NCBI GenBank assembly: GCA_964511215.1
Contig: CAZEER010000045.1
Span: 1-19,407, forward strand
Direction of reading: 5' to 3'
Length of the DNA stretch: 19,407 nucleotides
From: CAZEER01 sp964511215
GTDB taxonomy: Bacteria > Fidelibacterota > Marinisomatia > Marinisomatales > UBA1611
Below the pieces are notes generated by a model. That model was not told where the DNA came from and made no database searches. It saw only the letters and a program-made list of their open reading frames with translations. The translations under genes and the position numbers were made by a program. The first letter of the stretch is position 1; every line of letters begins with the position of its first letter. Shown here one piece after another: positions 1 to 8,246 of the stretch.

Positions 1-43
1 CAGATCCTAAATCTGGCGTGTCTACCAATTCCACCACCGCGGC
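1..43 (-). tRNA. tRNA-Leu (anticodon UAG), 5' half, cut by window edge
   Basis: The reverse complement starts GCCGCGG (acceptor stem, 5' end at 43), followed by a D-arm with the GGTAGAC block typical of bacterial tRNA-Leu. Next comes an anticodon stem CCAGA with loop TTTAGGA, which places TAG at positions 34-36 and so reads CUA-type leucine codons. The 3' strand of the anticodon stem begins (TCTG) and then the window ends, so the long variable arm, T-arm and 3' acceptor strand are not visible. The identity is read from the anticodon and the Leu-like D-arm; a full fold could not be checked. Confidence 0.9.
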
Positions 44-77
44 ATAATCTAATATCTTAAAATTAAGCTTTTTATTA

Positions 78-101
78 TAAAAAAGAGCCTAATAAGGCTC
101 T
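78..101 (-). terminator. Intrinsic terminator of the secreted-protein gene
   Basis: On the minus strand a perfect 7-bp stem AGAGCCT/AGGCTCT (95-101 with 84-90) with a TATT loop is followed directly by a run of T (83 down to 78). It lies about 30 nt past the stop codon of the large secreted protein and before the tRNA-Leu, so it should separate the two transcripts. This is a classic Rho-independent structure. Confidence 0.85.
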
Positions 102-130
102 CTTTAATTAATTTATTTTTAGAAATAATT

Positions 131-3100
131 TTACTTCATCAAAATCATCTTACGATTAAACACATTGATACCTGCTTTTAATTTATAAATATATACTCCT
201 GCACCCACCTTAGAGCCCAACAAATCATCACCTTTCCAATTAATAATATGTTGACCTGATCTTTGATGAGTATTGACAAGAGTTTTAATTAATCTTCCCC
301 TCATATCAAAAATATCAAGTCTAACTTCAGAGTCTTTTGCGAGGTCATAAGTGATAATCGTAGATGGATTAAAAGGGTTTGGATAATTGGGGTATAGTTT
401 AAATAAATGTGGTAATTCATCACTGCTGATCCCTACCAAATCACCTGTAAACTGACCAAAATTATCAGCCACAGCTGGAATTGGTAAAGCATTAATATCT
501 CCAGCAGAAATTGTATTAATCATAAATACAACAGATGGATTTTCTATAGTATTATTAAACGCTACCTCGACTTCCATAATTGGTCCTGAACCGGGTTCAA
601 TAAATGTAGAGAAATCATATCCTAAAAAGTAAAATGATCCCTCGTCTGTCTCACCAGAGTTACCATCGAGGGTACCATCATCAAAGCGATCTAGGAGTGT
701 AATATTGGTTACTGTCATATAATTAGGCATATCTAGAATTTCAAACTCTAAAATATTGACCGTTTCAGTATTTATCATATGTATTTCAAAAGTACCAGTC
801 CCACCAGGCGTCATTTGCCCAGATACATTTTCAATAGTACAACCAACAGGTGGCTGACCAACATAGAAAGAATGAGGTGTACCTTCAGTGTGCATAGGTA
901 GATTATTGACATCTGCAAGTACTGGATCACTAACAGTAATATCAATTATTGTTGAATCTGGTATCCCGGCTAAAATGCTATAGGTAATATCTGCTAAATG
1001 TCTTATACCAGGTTGAATCGGGTTTGAAAGGGAATTATCATAACCAGTTATTCTATACCCTATACCTAAATCAACACCTGAGACAGACCATTCGTCCAGA
1101 TTTAACAATTCACTAAATGAAATATCTACTCCATTTATAAAAGGGGGGTCAGCCATAATATCAAATTGAATGGCATAAATGGGTTGAGTATTTTGAAGAA
1201 AAACTGAGCCAATAGTTTCTTCACCAGATAACCCAAAACCACCATATAGATTTAAATATTGTGTTTCAATTCCAACTTCATATGTACCACCATCAGCAGT
1301 CCAATTTAAATCAACATATCCAACATCTTGAATAGATGTACCTGAAGTATAAGATAGATTTACAACCATTTCTTCATCAGCCACAGGATAAAGGACAGCC
1401 CGACAGACTGATCCATTACCAGGAGCTAAAGCCGTACCAACACTTATACCAGTGATCGCGATTGTTCCATCACCTTGGTCAGCGATCTCCAAAGCCCAAT
1501 TAGAAGTTCTTTCAGTAGGTAGAATATTTAAACTATTGATTACATCTGGATAATCCATGATTTCAAAATAAAAAAGACCTAGCTCTGACTCATTATTAAT
1601 ATAAAAATCTAGGGTATCACTCTGACCAGATAGGGATAAACCATTATCCATTGAGAGTTCGACCCACTCAACAGGAGTGGCTGATACCGTTGAAGTTGGA
1701 CCCGACTCCGTGCCATCAGGATATACTGCAGTAACATAATAATAATATGTTGTACTATTAATAACATCTTCATCTAAATAGGTGGTGACATCTCCACCAA
1801 CTTCGGCTATTTCTTCAAAATTTGAGACACTATTTAAAGATCTATAAACCCTAAAAGCATCAAGATCAACGGGCCTATCATCTAAGAAGACTGGCTGGTC
1901 TAGGTCCACTTTCAAATCATAAGGGACTCCACCTCCAAATTCAGAAATAATATCCTCTTTAGGTGCAGATAATAACCACTCTCCCAATTCAGTTAATTGA
2001 AAATGTACTATACGATCAACATCTCTTGCTGCAAAAGTTATAAACACATCATCCACTGCCCAACCTGAAGCCCAGAATCCATTATCATTAGAGCGGAATG
2101 CAATATATAAATTAGATACCCCTGCATAATTTGAAAGATCAACAGTTTCAACTACCCATTCTGCCACAGGATCAAGAGAGACTACTTCTTCAAAATTAAC
2201 TCCATCGGTACTTACCTCGATGTGTGCACTATGACTATATGCTCCATCAAAATATGATGCAAAATTTAATGTAACTGTTTGGGCACCACTTACATTTAAA
2301 GGTGGTGTAACTAAATAATCCACAGAACCATCATCATCTGCCATATCATCATTTGCACACATATACCATGTATGAGATGGTATAGTCCAAAAAGCACTTG
2401 ACCCGTCTTGAGTAATGAACCACCCTTGAGAAGAATTAGTAGTTAATGTCCAATCATCCGGGATAACACCTTCTTCAAAATCTTCTTCAAAATCTTCTGG
2501 GATTGGACCATAGGGAGGATCCCAACTCAAAAGTACTTGGGCATCCATACCATCCTGTAATTGGAGATTGTGTGGCTCCTCAATATAACCAGGGCTAACT
2601 GTAACAGTACCTGAGTCTGCCCCTGCTACCCAATAGGCGCCACCAATATCATCAGTAACTGTAATATTTTCGAAATTAATACCTACATTAGAATTATAAG
2701 CATTTTCATGGACAACCATTTCCATATTTGCAATAGGTCCTGCACCAGATTCTATATTACCATTTTCAGGATTATACATAAGCACACGTGTTAAACCATT
2801 TTCTAATTCATTGAAATCAATAGTGAAACCTGTAGATCTTTCTGTAGTTGAAAAACCTATGACATCTAAATAGTTTGGAGTGTCATATATGTCAAACTGC
2901 AACCCCCCAACTTGACTAGGATTTTGAATACTAATATCAATATAAACTTGTTCATTCACATCGCCAGTATCAGTAGAAGCACTAAGGAGGACCACGTTTC
3001 CAATAGTAATAGAACCATTTAATAATTCGCCAGCAATTACATTCCCTTCAGCATCACTGACTGTAAGGTCATAACATTCAAGGTCAATTAATGCAGAGAG

Positions 3101-3469
3101 AACATTTTCACCATTGTAATGAAGATTACATACAATATTATCAGCCCCAGCCCCAATACCTTCTCCGTTAATACTATAGAAAACTACTCTGCCAGAACCA
3201 TCACCTAAAATATTAAAATCAGCACTAAAATTTTCCACATCCACTGTGCTTACCCCTGAAAGGGTTACTAAACTTGGAATAGCGATCACATCAAATTGAA
3301 ACCCTCCAACCGATTGGTCAGGGTTGGCCACAGTTACAGGAATAACAATATCCTCTGTATAACCATTAACAGCAACATCACCTATGGAAATAGTGACATC
3401 CCCAGATGCATTATTATATGCTATTAAAAACAATATCCATAAGAAAGATAATTTTTTCTTGGGCACCAT
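131..3469 (-). CDS. Secreted multidomain protein: cohesin-like repeats, FN3 split by a jelly-roll domain, T9SS sorting domain
   Basis: A 1112-residue exported protein. The start is the ATG at 3469 because GGAG lies 6 nt upstream; a longer in-frame TTG at 3481 would put that SD inside the gene. Residues 1-22 form a signal peptide (VPKKK, then a hydrophobic core, ASG). Residues ~24-156 and ~160-290 are cohesin-like beta domains (pattern GGFQFDV / GGLQFDI followed by a P residue). An FN3-like unit begins at ~299 (VLLSWDPP) and resumes at ~536-599 (FRVYRS to YYYVTAVYPDGT). Between its halves sits a jelly-roll 'choice-of-anchor J'/MAM-like domain, ~327-480 (DYLVTPPL, GWAVDDVFI). Three further cohesin-like units lie at ~602-730, 735-870 and 878-1008. 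The last ~87 residues (LYPNYPNPFNPST, then GAGVYIYKLKAG) are a FlgD-like type A T9SS sorting domain. Such proteins are secreted across the outer membrane and often anchored on the surface. Ligand or substrate is unknown; I see no catalytic domain and no dockerin. Confidence 0.85.
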   Translation of the reverse strand: MVPKKKLSFLWILFLIAYNNASGDVTISIGDVAVNGYTEDIVIPVTVANPDQSVGGFQFDVIAIPSLVTLSGVSTVDVENFSADFNILGDGSGRVVFYSINGEGIGAGADNIVCNLHYNGENVLSALIDLECYDLTVSDAEGNVIAGELLNGSITIGNVVLLSASTDTGDVNEQVYIDISIQNPSQVGGLQFDIYDTPNYLDVIGFSTTERSTGFTIDFNELENGLTRVLMYNPENGNIESGAGPIANMEMVVHENAYNSNVGINFENITVTDDIGGAYWVAGADSGTVTVSPGYIEEPHNLQLQDGMDAQVLLSWDPPYGPIPEDFEEDFEEGVIPDDWTLTTNSSQGWFITQDGSSAFWTIPSHTWYMCANDDMADDDGSVDYLVTPPLNVSGAQTVTLNFASYFDGAYSHSAHIEVSTDGVNFEEVVSLDPVAEWVVETVDLSNYAGVSNLYIAFRSNDNGFWASGWAVDDVFITFAARDVDRIVHFQLTELGEWLLSAPKEDIISEFGGGVPYDLKVDLDQPVFLDDRPVDLDAFRVYRSLNSVSNFEEIAEVGGDVTTYLDEDVINSTTYYYYVTAVYPDGTESGPTSTVSATPVEWVELSMDNGLSLSGQSDTLDFYINNESELGLFYFEIMDYPDVINSLNILPTERTSNWALEIADQGDGTIAITGISVGTALAPGNGSVCRAVLYPVADEEMVVNLSYTSGTSIQDVGYVDLNWTADGGTYEVGIETQYLNLYGGFGLSGEETIGSVFLQNTQPIYAIQFDIMADPPFINGVDISFSELLNLDEWSVSGVDLGIGYRITGYDNSLSNPIQPGIRHLADITYSILAGIPDSTIIDITVSDPVLADVNNLPMHTEGTPHSFYVGQPPVGCTIENVSGQMTPGGTGTFEIHMINTETVNILEFEILDMPNYMTVTNITLLDRFDDGTLDGNSGETDEGSFYFLGYDFSTFIEPGSGPIMEVEVAFNNTIENPSVVFMINTISAGDINALPIPAVADNFGQFTGDLVGISSDELPHLFKLYPNYPNPFNPSTIITYDLAKDSEVRLDIFDMRGRLIKTLVNTHQRSGQHIINWKGDDLLGSKVGAGVYIYKLKAGINVFNRKMILMK
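2471..2494 (-). repeat. 12-bp perfect tandem duplication inside the secreted-protein gene
   Basis: The 12-mer ttcttcaaaatc occurs twice head to tail (2471-2482 and 2483-2494), followed by a partial third copy (ttct). In the protein it gives the in-frame repeat EDFEEDFEEG at the entry into the inserted jelly-roll domain, where related domains normally show a single DFE-G motif. Replication slippage is the likely origin. Confidence 0.8.
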
Positions 3470-3475
3470 TCTTTT

Positions 3476-3479
3476 CTCC
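3476..3479 (-). promoter_or_regulatory. Shine-Dalgarno GGAG that sets the start of the secreted-protein gene
   Basis: The minus strand reads GGAG, six bases (AAAAGA), then ATG GTG. This spacing is optimal for the ATG at 3469 and argues against the in-frame TTG at 3481. The 118-bp region 3482-3599 upstream is very AT-rich. I see no convincing -35/-10 pair and no terminator for the preceding gene in it. Confidence 0.7.
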
Positions 3480-3599
3480 AAAAATTCGAAAATAATATAT
3501 TAAAATTATTATTTAGAAAGTTTTAATTCTTACTATTAGGTATAATGCTAATTATGTTTCCCTAAAATAACGATTTTCTATCTATAATTCACTCATAAA

Positions 3600-4763
3600 T
3601 TAATTATCCAATGCCGTGGTAATATCTTCAACAAGATCATCTATATTTTCAACTCCAACTGATAAACGTAATAATTCCGGAGTTAACCCCATAGCTTCTT
3701 TCATTTCTGTTGGTACAGAAGCATGAGTCATTTCGTATGGGAGACAGACAAGACTTTCGACTCCTCCTAGGCTTTCTGCCAAAGTGAATAATTGTACTTT
3801 AGATAAAAACCTATCACGTTTTTCAATTGTTTTACATTTAATAGAAATCATGCATCCAAATATTGAATCACCTTGCGGATTTACTTGCTGTATAGTGGCA
3901 AGGTTATGTTGGCTATGTGTCTCTAGACCAGGATATATGACTGAGTCCACTGTGTTATGGCTTTGTAATATTTTTGCTAAATGCATTGCATTATCAGATT
4001 GTTTTTGAACTCGTAGTGCCATGGTTTTAGTACTTCGAAGTAAAATCCAACAATCAAAGGGGCTGGGAATAGCACCTCCAGATTTTTGTATAAAATACAG
4101 TCTTTCTGCCAATTCAGAATTACTGGTAATTAATGCACCTGCAATTAAATCACTATGCCCACCAATAAACTTAGTAGCACTATGCATTACAATATCTGCA
4201 CCAAGATTTAAAGGTCTTTGTCCATAAGGGCTCATAAAAGTATTATCAACAGCAAGATATATATTGTTTGTTTTACATAAATCTGATATAAGCTTTATAT
4301 CGGATAATTCTAATAAAGGATTTGTTGGTGTCTCTAAAAATATCCATTTTGTATTAGGTTTTAATGCCGCTTCAATACTCTCAATAAATCTTGTATCTAC
4401 AAATTCAAATTCAAAACCATGATTTGATAAAACTTCAACCGCCATGCGATAGGTCCCACCATAGACATTACGACCAATAATGACATGATCGCCTTTATTA
4501 AGAGTTTGAAAAAGCGCGGTAGTAGCTGCCATACCACTAGAGAATGCAATGCCATATTTACCATCTTCAAGAGAAGCAATATTCTGTTCTAAACGATTCC
4601 TAGTAGGATTGCCACCGCGCGAATAATCAAACCCCTTATGAATACCAGCTTTTTCCTGTTCATAAGTAGATGTTAGATGGATAGGGGGCGATACAGCACC
4701 AGTCTCGCGGTCTGGCATATTACCTACATGTATTGCTCGTGTTTGAAATCGTTTTTTATCCAT
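3600..4763 (-). CDS. Cystathionine gamma-synthase / gamma-lyase family PLP enzyme
   Basis: A 387-residue fold-type I PLP enzyme of the Cys/Met metabolism family (usual length 380-400). Visible signatures are YSRGGNPTR (47-55; Y and R contact PLP phosphate of the neighbouring subunit in the family), SSGMAA (75-80), Y101 stacking on PLP, D173 in AVDNTF, the Schiff-base lysine K198 in SATKFIGGHSD, and the SLGGVES segment (331-337) with R366 for the substrate carboxylate. Members make or split cystathionine or eliminate H2S or methanethiol. Sequence alone does not separate synthase from lyase; the N-terminal GAVSPPIHLTSTY form is common in gamma-lyase-like bacterial enzymes. The ATG follows the secA stop by 1 nt, so translation is probably coupled. 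No terminator is visible just downstream. Confidence 0.9.
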   Translation of the reverse strand: MDKKRFQTRAIHVGNMPDRETGAVSPPIHLTSTYEQEKAGIHKGFDYSRGGNPTRNRLEQNIASLEDGKYGIAFSSGMAATTALFQTLNKGDHVIIGRNVYGGTYRMAVEVLSNHGFEFEFVDTRFIESIEAALKPNTKWIFLETPTNPLLELSDIKLISDLCKTNNIYLAVDNTFMSPYGQRPLNLGADIVMHSATKFIGGHSDLIAGALITSNSELAERLYFIQKSGGAIPSPFDCWILLRSTKTMALRVQKQSDNAMHLAKILQSHNTVDSVIYPGLETHSQHNLATIQQVNPQGDSIFGCMISIKCKTIEKRDRFLSKVQLFTLAESLGGVESLVCLPYEMTHASVPTEMKEAMGLTPELLRLSVGVENIDDLVEDITTALDN

Positions 4764-4764
4764 T

Positions 4765-7700
4765 TTACACTCTCTTATAACCTTTATCTAAATAGTTTTG
4801 CAATTTTTTAAATTTAATTTCGACCTGTATTCCATCTGGACCCTTAACTAATATTTTTTCATTACGGCCATACTTTTGTTCTACTTTTACTGGAGTTCTA
4901 ACCTGACTTGGCTGATTTGCATTTTGAGTTTGAGTTTGTCCTTGCATACCCATGCCTGTCGTTTCTTTGTGAGATGCTTGTAAATTCCTAACACTTGGGC
5001 GGTTGTGAACTTGAGGTTGCTCCATACCTTGCAATTGAGTCCTAAATAATCTCTGTACCGTTGCAGCATTCATGTCTGTCATCATTTCTTGAAACATTTT
5101 AAAACCTTCAGACTTATACTCCAGCAATGGGTTTTTCTGGCCATATGCTCTAAGGTTAATTCCCTCGCGAAGCTGGTCCATTGCATAAAGGTGGTCTTTC
5201 CATTTTTCATCAATTGTTCTAAGAATTATAAATCTTTCAAACCCACGGATCACATCTTCAGGAATAAGAGATTCTCTTGAGCGATATACAGATTTTGCTT
5301 GTTCAAATATCCAATCTGTAATTATTTCATCATTTAGATCCACCCCTTCACTATCTTGTTGAATTTTATCATATGATATATCTACCAATATATGTGATGA
5401 AAAACGTTGTTTAAAACTATCCCAATCCCACTCTTCAGGAGCTCCATTATCTGATTGTAATTCAATTTCGTCAAGAATAAAATCATCTAAAATCTGAAAA
5501 ACTGATTCTTGCATATTTACACCTGATAATGCTTGATTTCTTATATCATAAACTACTTGGCGCTGCTGATTCATTACGTCATCATATTCTAGCAGATGTT
5601 TTCTAATACCAAAATTTCTTACTTCAACCTTTTTTTGTGCTCCTGATATAGCTCTCGTTACCATACCTGCAGAAATTACTTCTCCTTCTTCAATACCCAT
5701 ACGATCCATTATAGAAGCAACCCTATCTGAACTAAATAGTCGCATAAGATCATCTTCTAGAGACAGATAGAATCGCGATGAACCTGGGTCACCCTGTCTC
5801 CCACTTCGACCTCGCAATTGAAGGTCAATTCTACGAGATTCATGTCTCTCAGTTCCGATGATATGCAACCCACCAAGTTCCTTTACACCTTCATCGAGTT
5901 TTATATCTGTTCCGCGGCCTGCCATATTGGTTGCAATTGTAACAGCACTCTTTTGTCCAGCACGTGCAACTACATCTGCCTCACTTTTATGTTGCTTCGC
6001 ATTTAAGACATTGTGCGGAATGCTCTTTCGTTTTAACATGCGAGATAAAAGCTCTGAGACCTCTACAGATATTGTGCCTACAAGAACTGGTTGTCCTTGT
6101 TTATAACATTCTAATATTTCATCAATCGCTGCATTATACTTCTCTCTTTTTGTTTTATAAACAAGATCATCTCGATCATCTCGAGAGATAGGTCTGTGAG
6201 TAGGTATAACTGTTACATCCAATTTGTAAATTGAGCCAAGTTCCTCTGCCTCAGTTTCAGCAGTACCAGTCATACCCGCTAACTTATCATATAGACGAAA
6301 GTAATTTTGTATTGTAATTGTTGCTAGCGTTTGTGTTTCTCGTTCAATCCTCACATTTTCTTTTGCTTCCAGTGCCTGATGTAGCCCATCAGAATAACGT
6401 CTACCAGGGAGTACTCGTCCTGTAAATTCATCTACAATCATAACTTTCTTATCTTGGAGTACATATTCTACATCTTTTTCGTAAAGAGTATAAGCCCTAA
6501 GCAACTGATTAAAATTATGGATCGTACTACTTCTTTCTGCATGGAGTTGATGTGCTTTTTCTTTTTCAAGATTTTTTTCTTTAGTTGAAAGATTTGCATT
6601 TTCATCTATTTCTAATAATAATTCGCCAAGATCAGGAATTATGAAAGTGTCTGGATTGTCTGGAGAAAGAAGATTACGACCCTTTTCGGTTATATCCATT
6701 ACATGGCTCTTTTCATCTATTGCAAAATATAATTCGTCATCGACTTCATGCATTTTTTTATCACGTGTATATATTGATTCAATATCTTGAGCCAATTTGA
6801 GCATGCCGGTTTCTTGAAAAATTTTCATAACTTGACGATGTTTAGGCATACCACGTTGAGCTTGTAAAAGTTTTAGTCCTGCATTATCATCGTCATTAAC
6901 TTCGATATATTTCTGAGCTTTACGTACTAAATCTGCCACTAGAGCCATTTGTTTTTTTACCAACTGCTCTACACCAGGTTTTAATTTCGTAAATGTTTCA
7001 TCTACTGGGGTATCTACTGCACCAGAAATAATGAGTGGGGTTCTAGCTTCATCTATCAGCACACTGTCAACCTCATCGACCACTGCAAAAGCATGTCCAC
7101 GTTGAACTTTTTCTTCTGCCTGTAATGCCATATTATCTCTAAGATAATCAAAGCCAAATTCATTATTAGTACCATAAATTATATCTCGATGATACATCTC
7201 TCTTCGATCTCTATTATTCATTGAATTAAGTATATATCCTACTGTTAGCCCAAGTCGCTTATATACTTCACCCATCCATTCTGCATCTCGTTGCGCAAGA
7301 TAATCATTTACAGTTATAACATGAACACCTCGACCTGTAAGTGCATTCAAAAATATCGGCATAGTTGCCACCAAGGTTTTTCCCTCTCCTGTTTTCATTT
7401 CAGCTACTTTCCCATTATGAAGAATAATAGCTCCTAGTAACTGCACATCATAAGGGATCATCTCCCAAAAAATCTTTTGCCCAGATACCATCCATGATGA
7501 TCCACACATTCGACGACAGGTTTCTTTTACCATAGCAAAAGCTTCTACCATAATTAATCCTAATGCTCCCTGTTCGGCATATAATATTTTACTCTCACGT
7601 TCTTTCTTATCTATATCTCTTGGTATTGATTCCTCTTTTTCTTTACAAGTATTTATAACAAAATCCCTTAATTCTTGTGTCCGTTTAATTAAATCTTCAT

Positions 7701-7809
7701 CAGACTTTGAAGATAGAGAATCATATATTTGGTTTATTCGATCAATAGTTGGGGAAAGTTTCTTTATCTCTCGATCAGATTTAGTTCCAAATAATTTTGA
7801 CAGAATCAT
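4765..7809 (-). CDS. secA: SecA, preprotein translocase ATPase
   Basis: The 1014-residue motor that pushes preproteins through SecYEG. Walker A is KTGEGKT (139-145), with the DEVD box at 245-248, TGTAETE (514-520), TNMAGRGTDIKL (627-638) and the arginine-finger region QLRGRSGRQGDPG (664-676); the two-helix finger/scaffold follows to ~925. Relative to E. coli SecA (901 aa) there is a longer segment at ~268-352 before FAIDEKS, as in Bacteroidetes/Chlorobi SecA. The usual zinc-binding C-terminus (CxCxSG...) is absent: after a Gln/Asn-rich linker (~928-975) the protein ends in a basic tail, ~985-1014. The gene starts 8 nt after the nusB stop, with a weak SD (AAGGAT) overlapping the nusB end, and stops 1 nt before the cystathionine enzyme. 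Confidence 0.97.
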   Translation of the reverse strand: MILSKLFGTKSDREIKKLSPTIDRINQIYDSLSSKSDEDLIKRTQELRDFVINTCKEKEESIPRDIDKKERESKILYAEQGALGLIMVEAFAMVKETCRRMCGSSWMVSGQKIFWEMIPYDVQLLGAIILHNGKVAEMKTGEGKTLVATMPIFLNALTGRGVHVITVNDYLAQRDAEWMGEVYKRLGLTVGYILNSMNNRDRREMYHRDIIYGTNNEFGFDYLRDNMALQAEEKVQRGHAFAVVDEVDSVLIDEARTPLIISGAVDTPVDETFTKLKPGVEQLVKKQMALVADLVRKAQKYIEVNDDDNAGLKLLQAQRGMPKHRQVMKIFQETGMLKLAQDIESIYTRDKKMHEVDDELYFAIDEKSHVMDITEKGRNLLSPDNPDTFIIPDLGELLLEIDENANLSTKEKNLEKEKAHQLHAERSSTIHNFNQLLRAYTLYEKDVEYVLQDKKVMIVDEFTGRVLPGRRYSDGLHQALEAKENVRIERETQTLATITIQNYFRLYDKLAGMTGTAETEAEELGSIYKLDVTVIPTHRPISRDDRDDLVYKTKREKYNAAIDEILECYKQGQPVLVGTISVEVSELLSRMLKRKSIPHNVLNAKQHKSEADVVARAGQKSAVTIATNMAGRGTDIKLDEGVKELGGLHIIGTERHESRRIDLQLRGRSGRQGDPGSSRFYLSLEDDLMRLFSSDRVASIMDRMGIEEGEVISAGMVTRAISGAQKKVEVRNFGIRKHLLEYDDVMNQQRQVVYDIRNQALSGVNMQESVFQILDDFILDEIELQSDNGAPEEWDWDSFKQRFSSHILVDISYDKIQQDSEGVDLNDEIITDWIFEQAKSVYRSRESLIPEDVIRGFERFIILRTIDEKWKDHLYAMDQLREGINLRAYGQKNPLLEYKSEGFKMFQEMMTDMNAATVQRLFRTQLQGMEQPQVHNRPSVRNLQASHKETTGMGMQGQTQTQNANQPSQVRTPVKVEQKYGRNEKILVKGPDGIQVEIKFKKLQNYLDKGYKRV

Positions 7810-7817
7810 ATAAAATT

Positions 7818-8246
7818 TTAATCCTTATTTCTTTTTTTATAATCTTTATAGACAGCATCTAAAATACCATTTATGAAAATTGGACTTTCATCGGTGCTAT
7901 AAATTTTTGCGATTTCAACCATCTCACTTATTGAAACTTTAGGAGGAATGTCCTGAATGAAAAAAATTTCGCAAATACCCATTCTTAGTAGAACTTTATC
8001 AACTAATGCAACTCGCTCAAATTCCCAATTTTCGAGATGGCTTTTGATAATTTTATCCGACCAAAGGAGATTATCTATAACAGTATTAAATAGCAATCCT
8101 ATAAAATCTGTATTTTCCTTTTGACTAGGTTTTCTACTCAATACTTGTTTAATAATAATCGCTGGTTCATCTTTATTATATTGATAAGAAAATAATGCTT
8201 CAAGGACACGTTTACGCGCCAACCTACGTGGGTGAATATTAACCAT
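7818..8246 (-). CDS. nusB: NusB transcription antitermination factor
   Basis: A small all-helical RNA-binding protein (142 residues from the ATG at 8246) that with NusE (S10) binds boxA RNA and supports antitermination on rRNA operons. Family marks are the N-terminal RRLARKRVLEALFSYQ, the central LVDKVLLRMGICEI, and the C-terminal PPKVSISEMVEIAKIYS followed by FINGILDAVY. A GTG at 8252 would add two residues; the ATG gives the usual NusB N-terminus, and neither has a clear SD. The ATG overlaps the end of the leucine dehydrogenase gene by 8 nt, which suggests coupled translation. Confidence 0.93.
   Translation of the reverse strand: MVNIHPRRLARKRVLEALFSYQYNKDEPAIIIKQVLSRKPSQKENTDFIGLLFNTVIDNLLWSDKIIKSHLENWEFERVALVDKVLLRMGICEIFFIQDIPPKVSISEMVEIAKIYSTDESPIFINGILDAVYKDYKKRNKD

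Noticed and set aside
3540..3546. TATAAT sequence on the plus strand at about 3541-3546
   Set aside because: No gene follows on the plus strand and the region is very AT-rich, so a chance match is likely.
5818..6191. Overlapping plus-strand open frames of 62-82 codons inside secA
   Set aside because: Several frames overlap each other within a fully conserved coding region; no start signal or family similarity.
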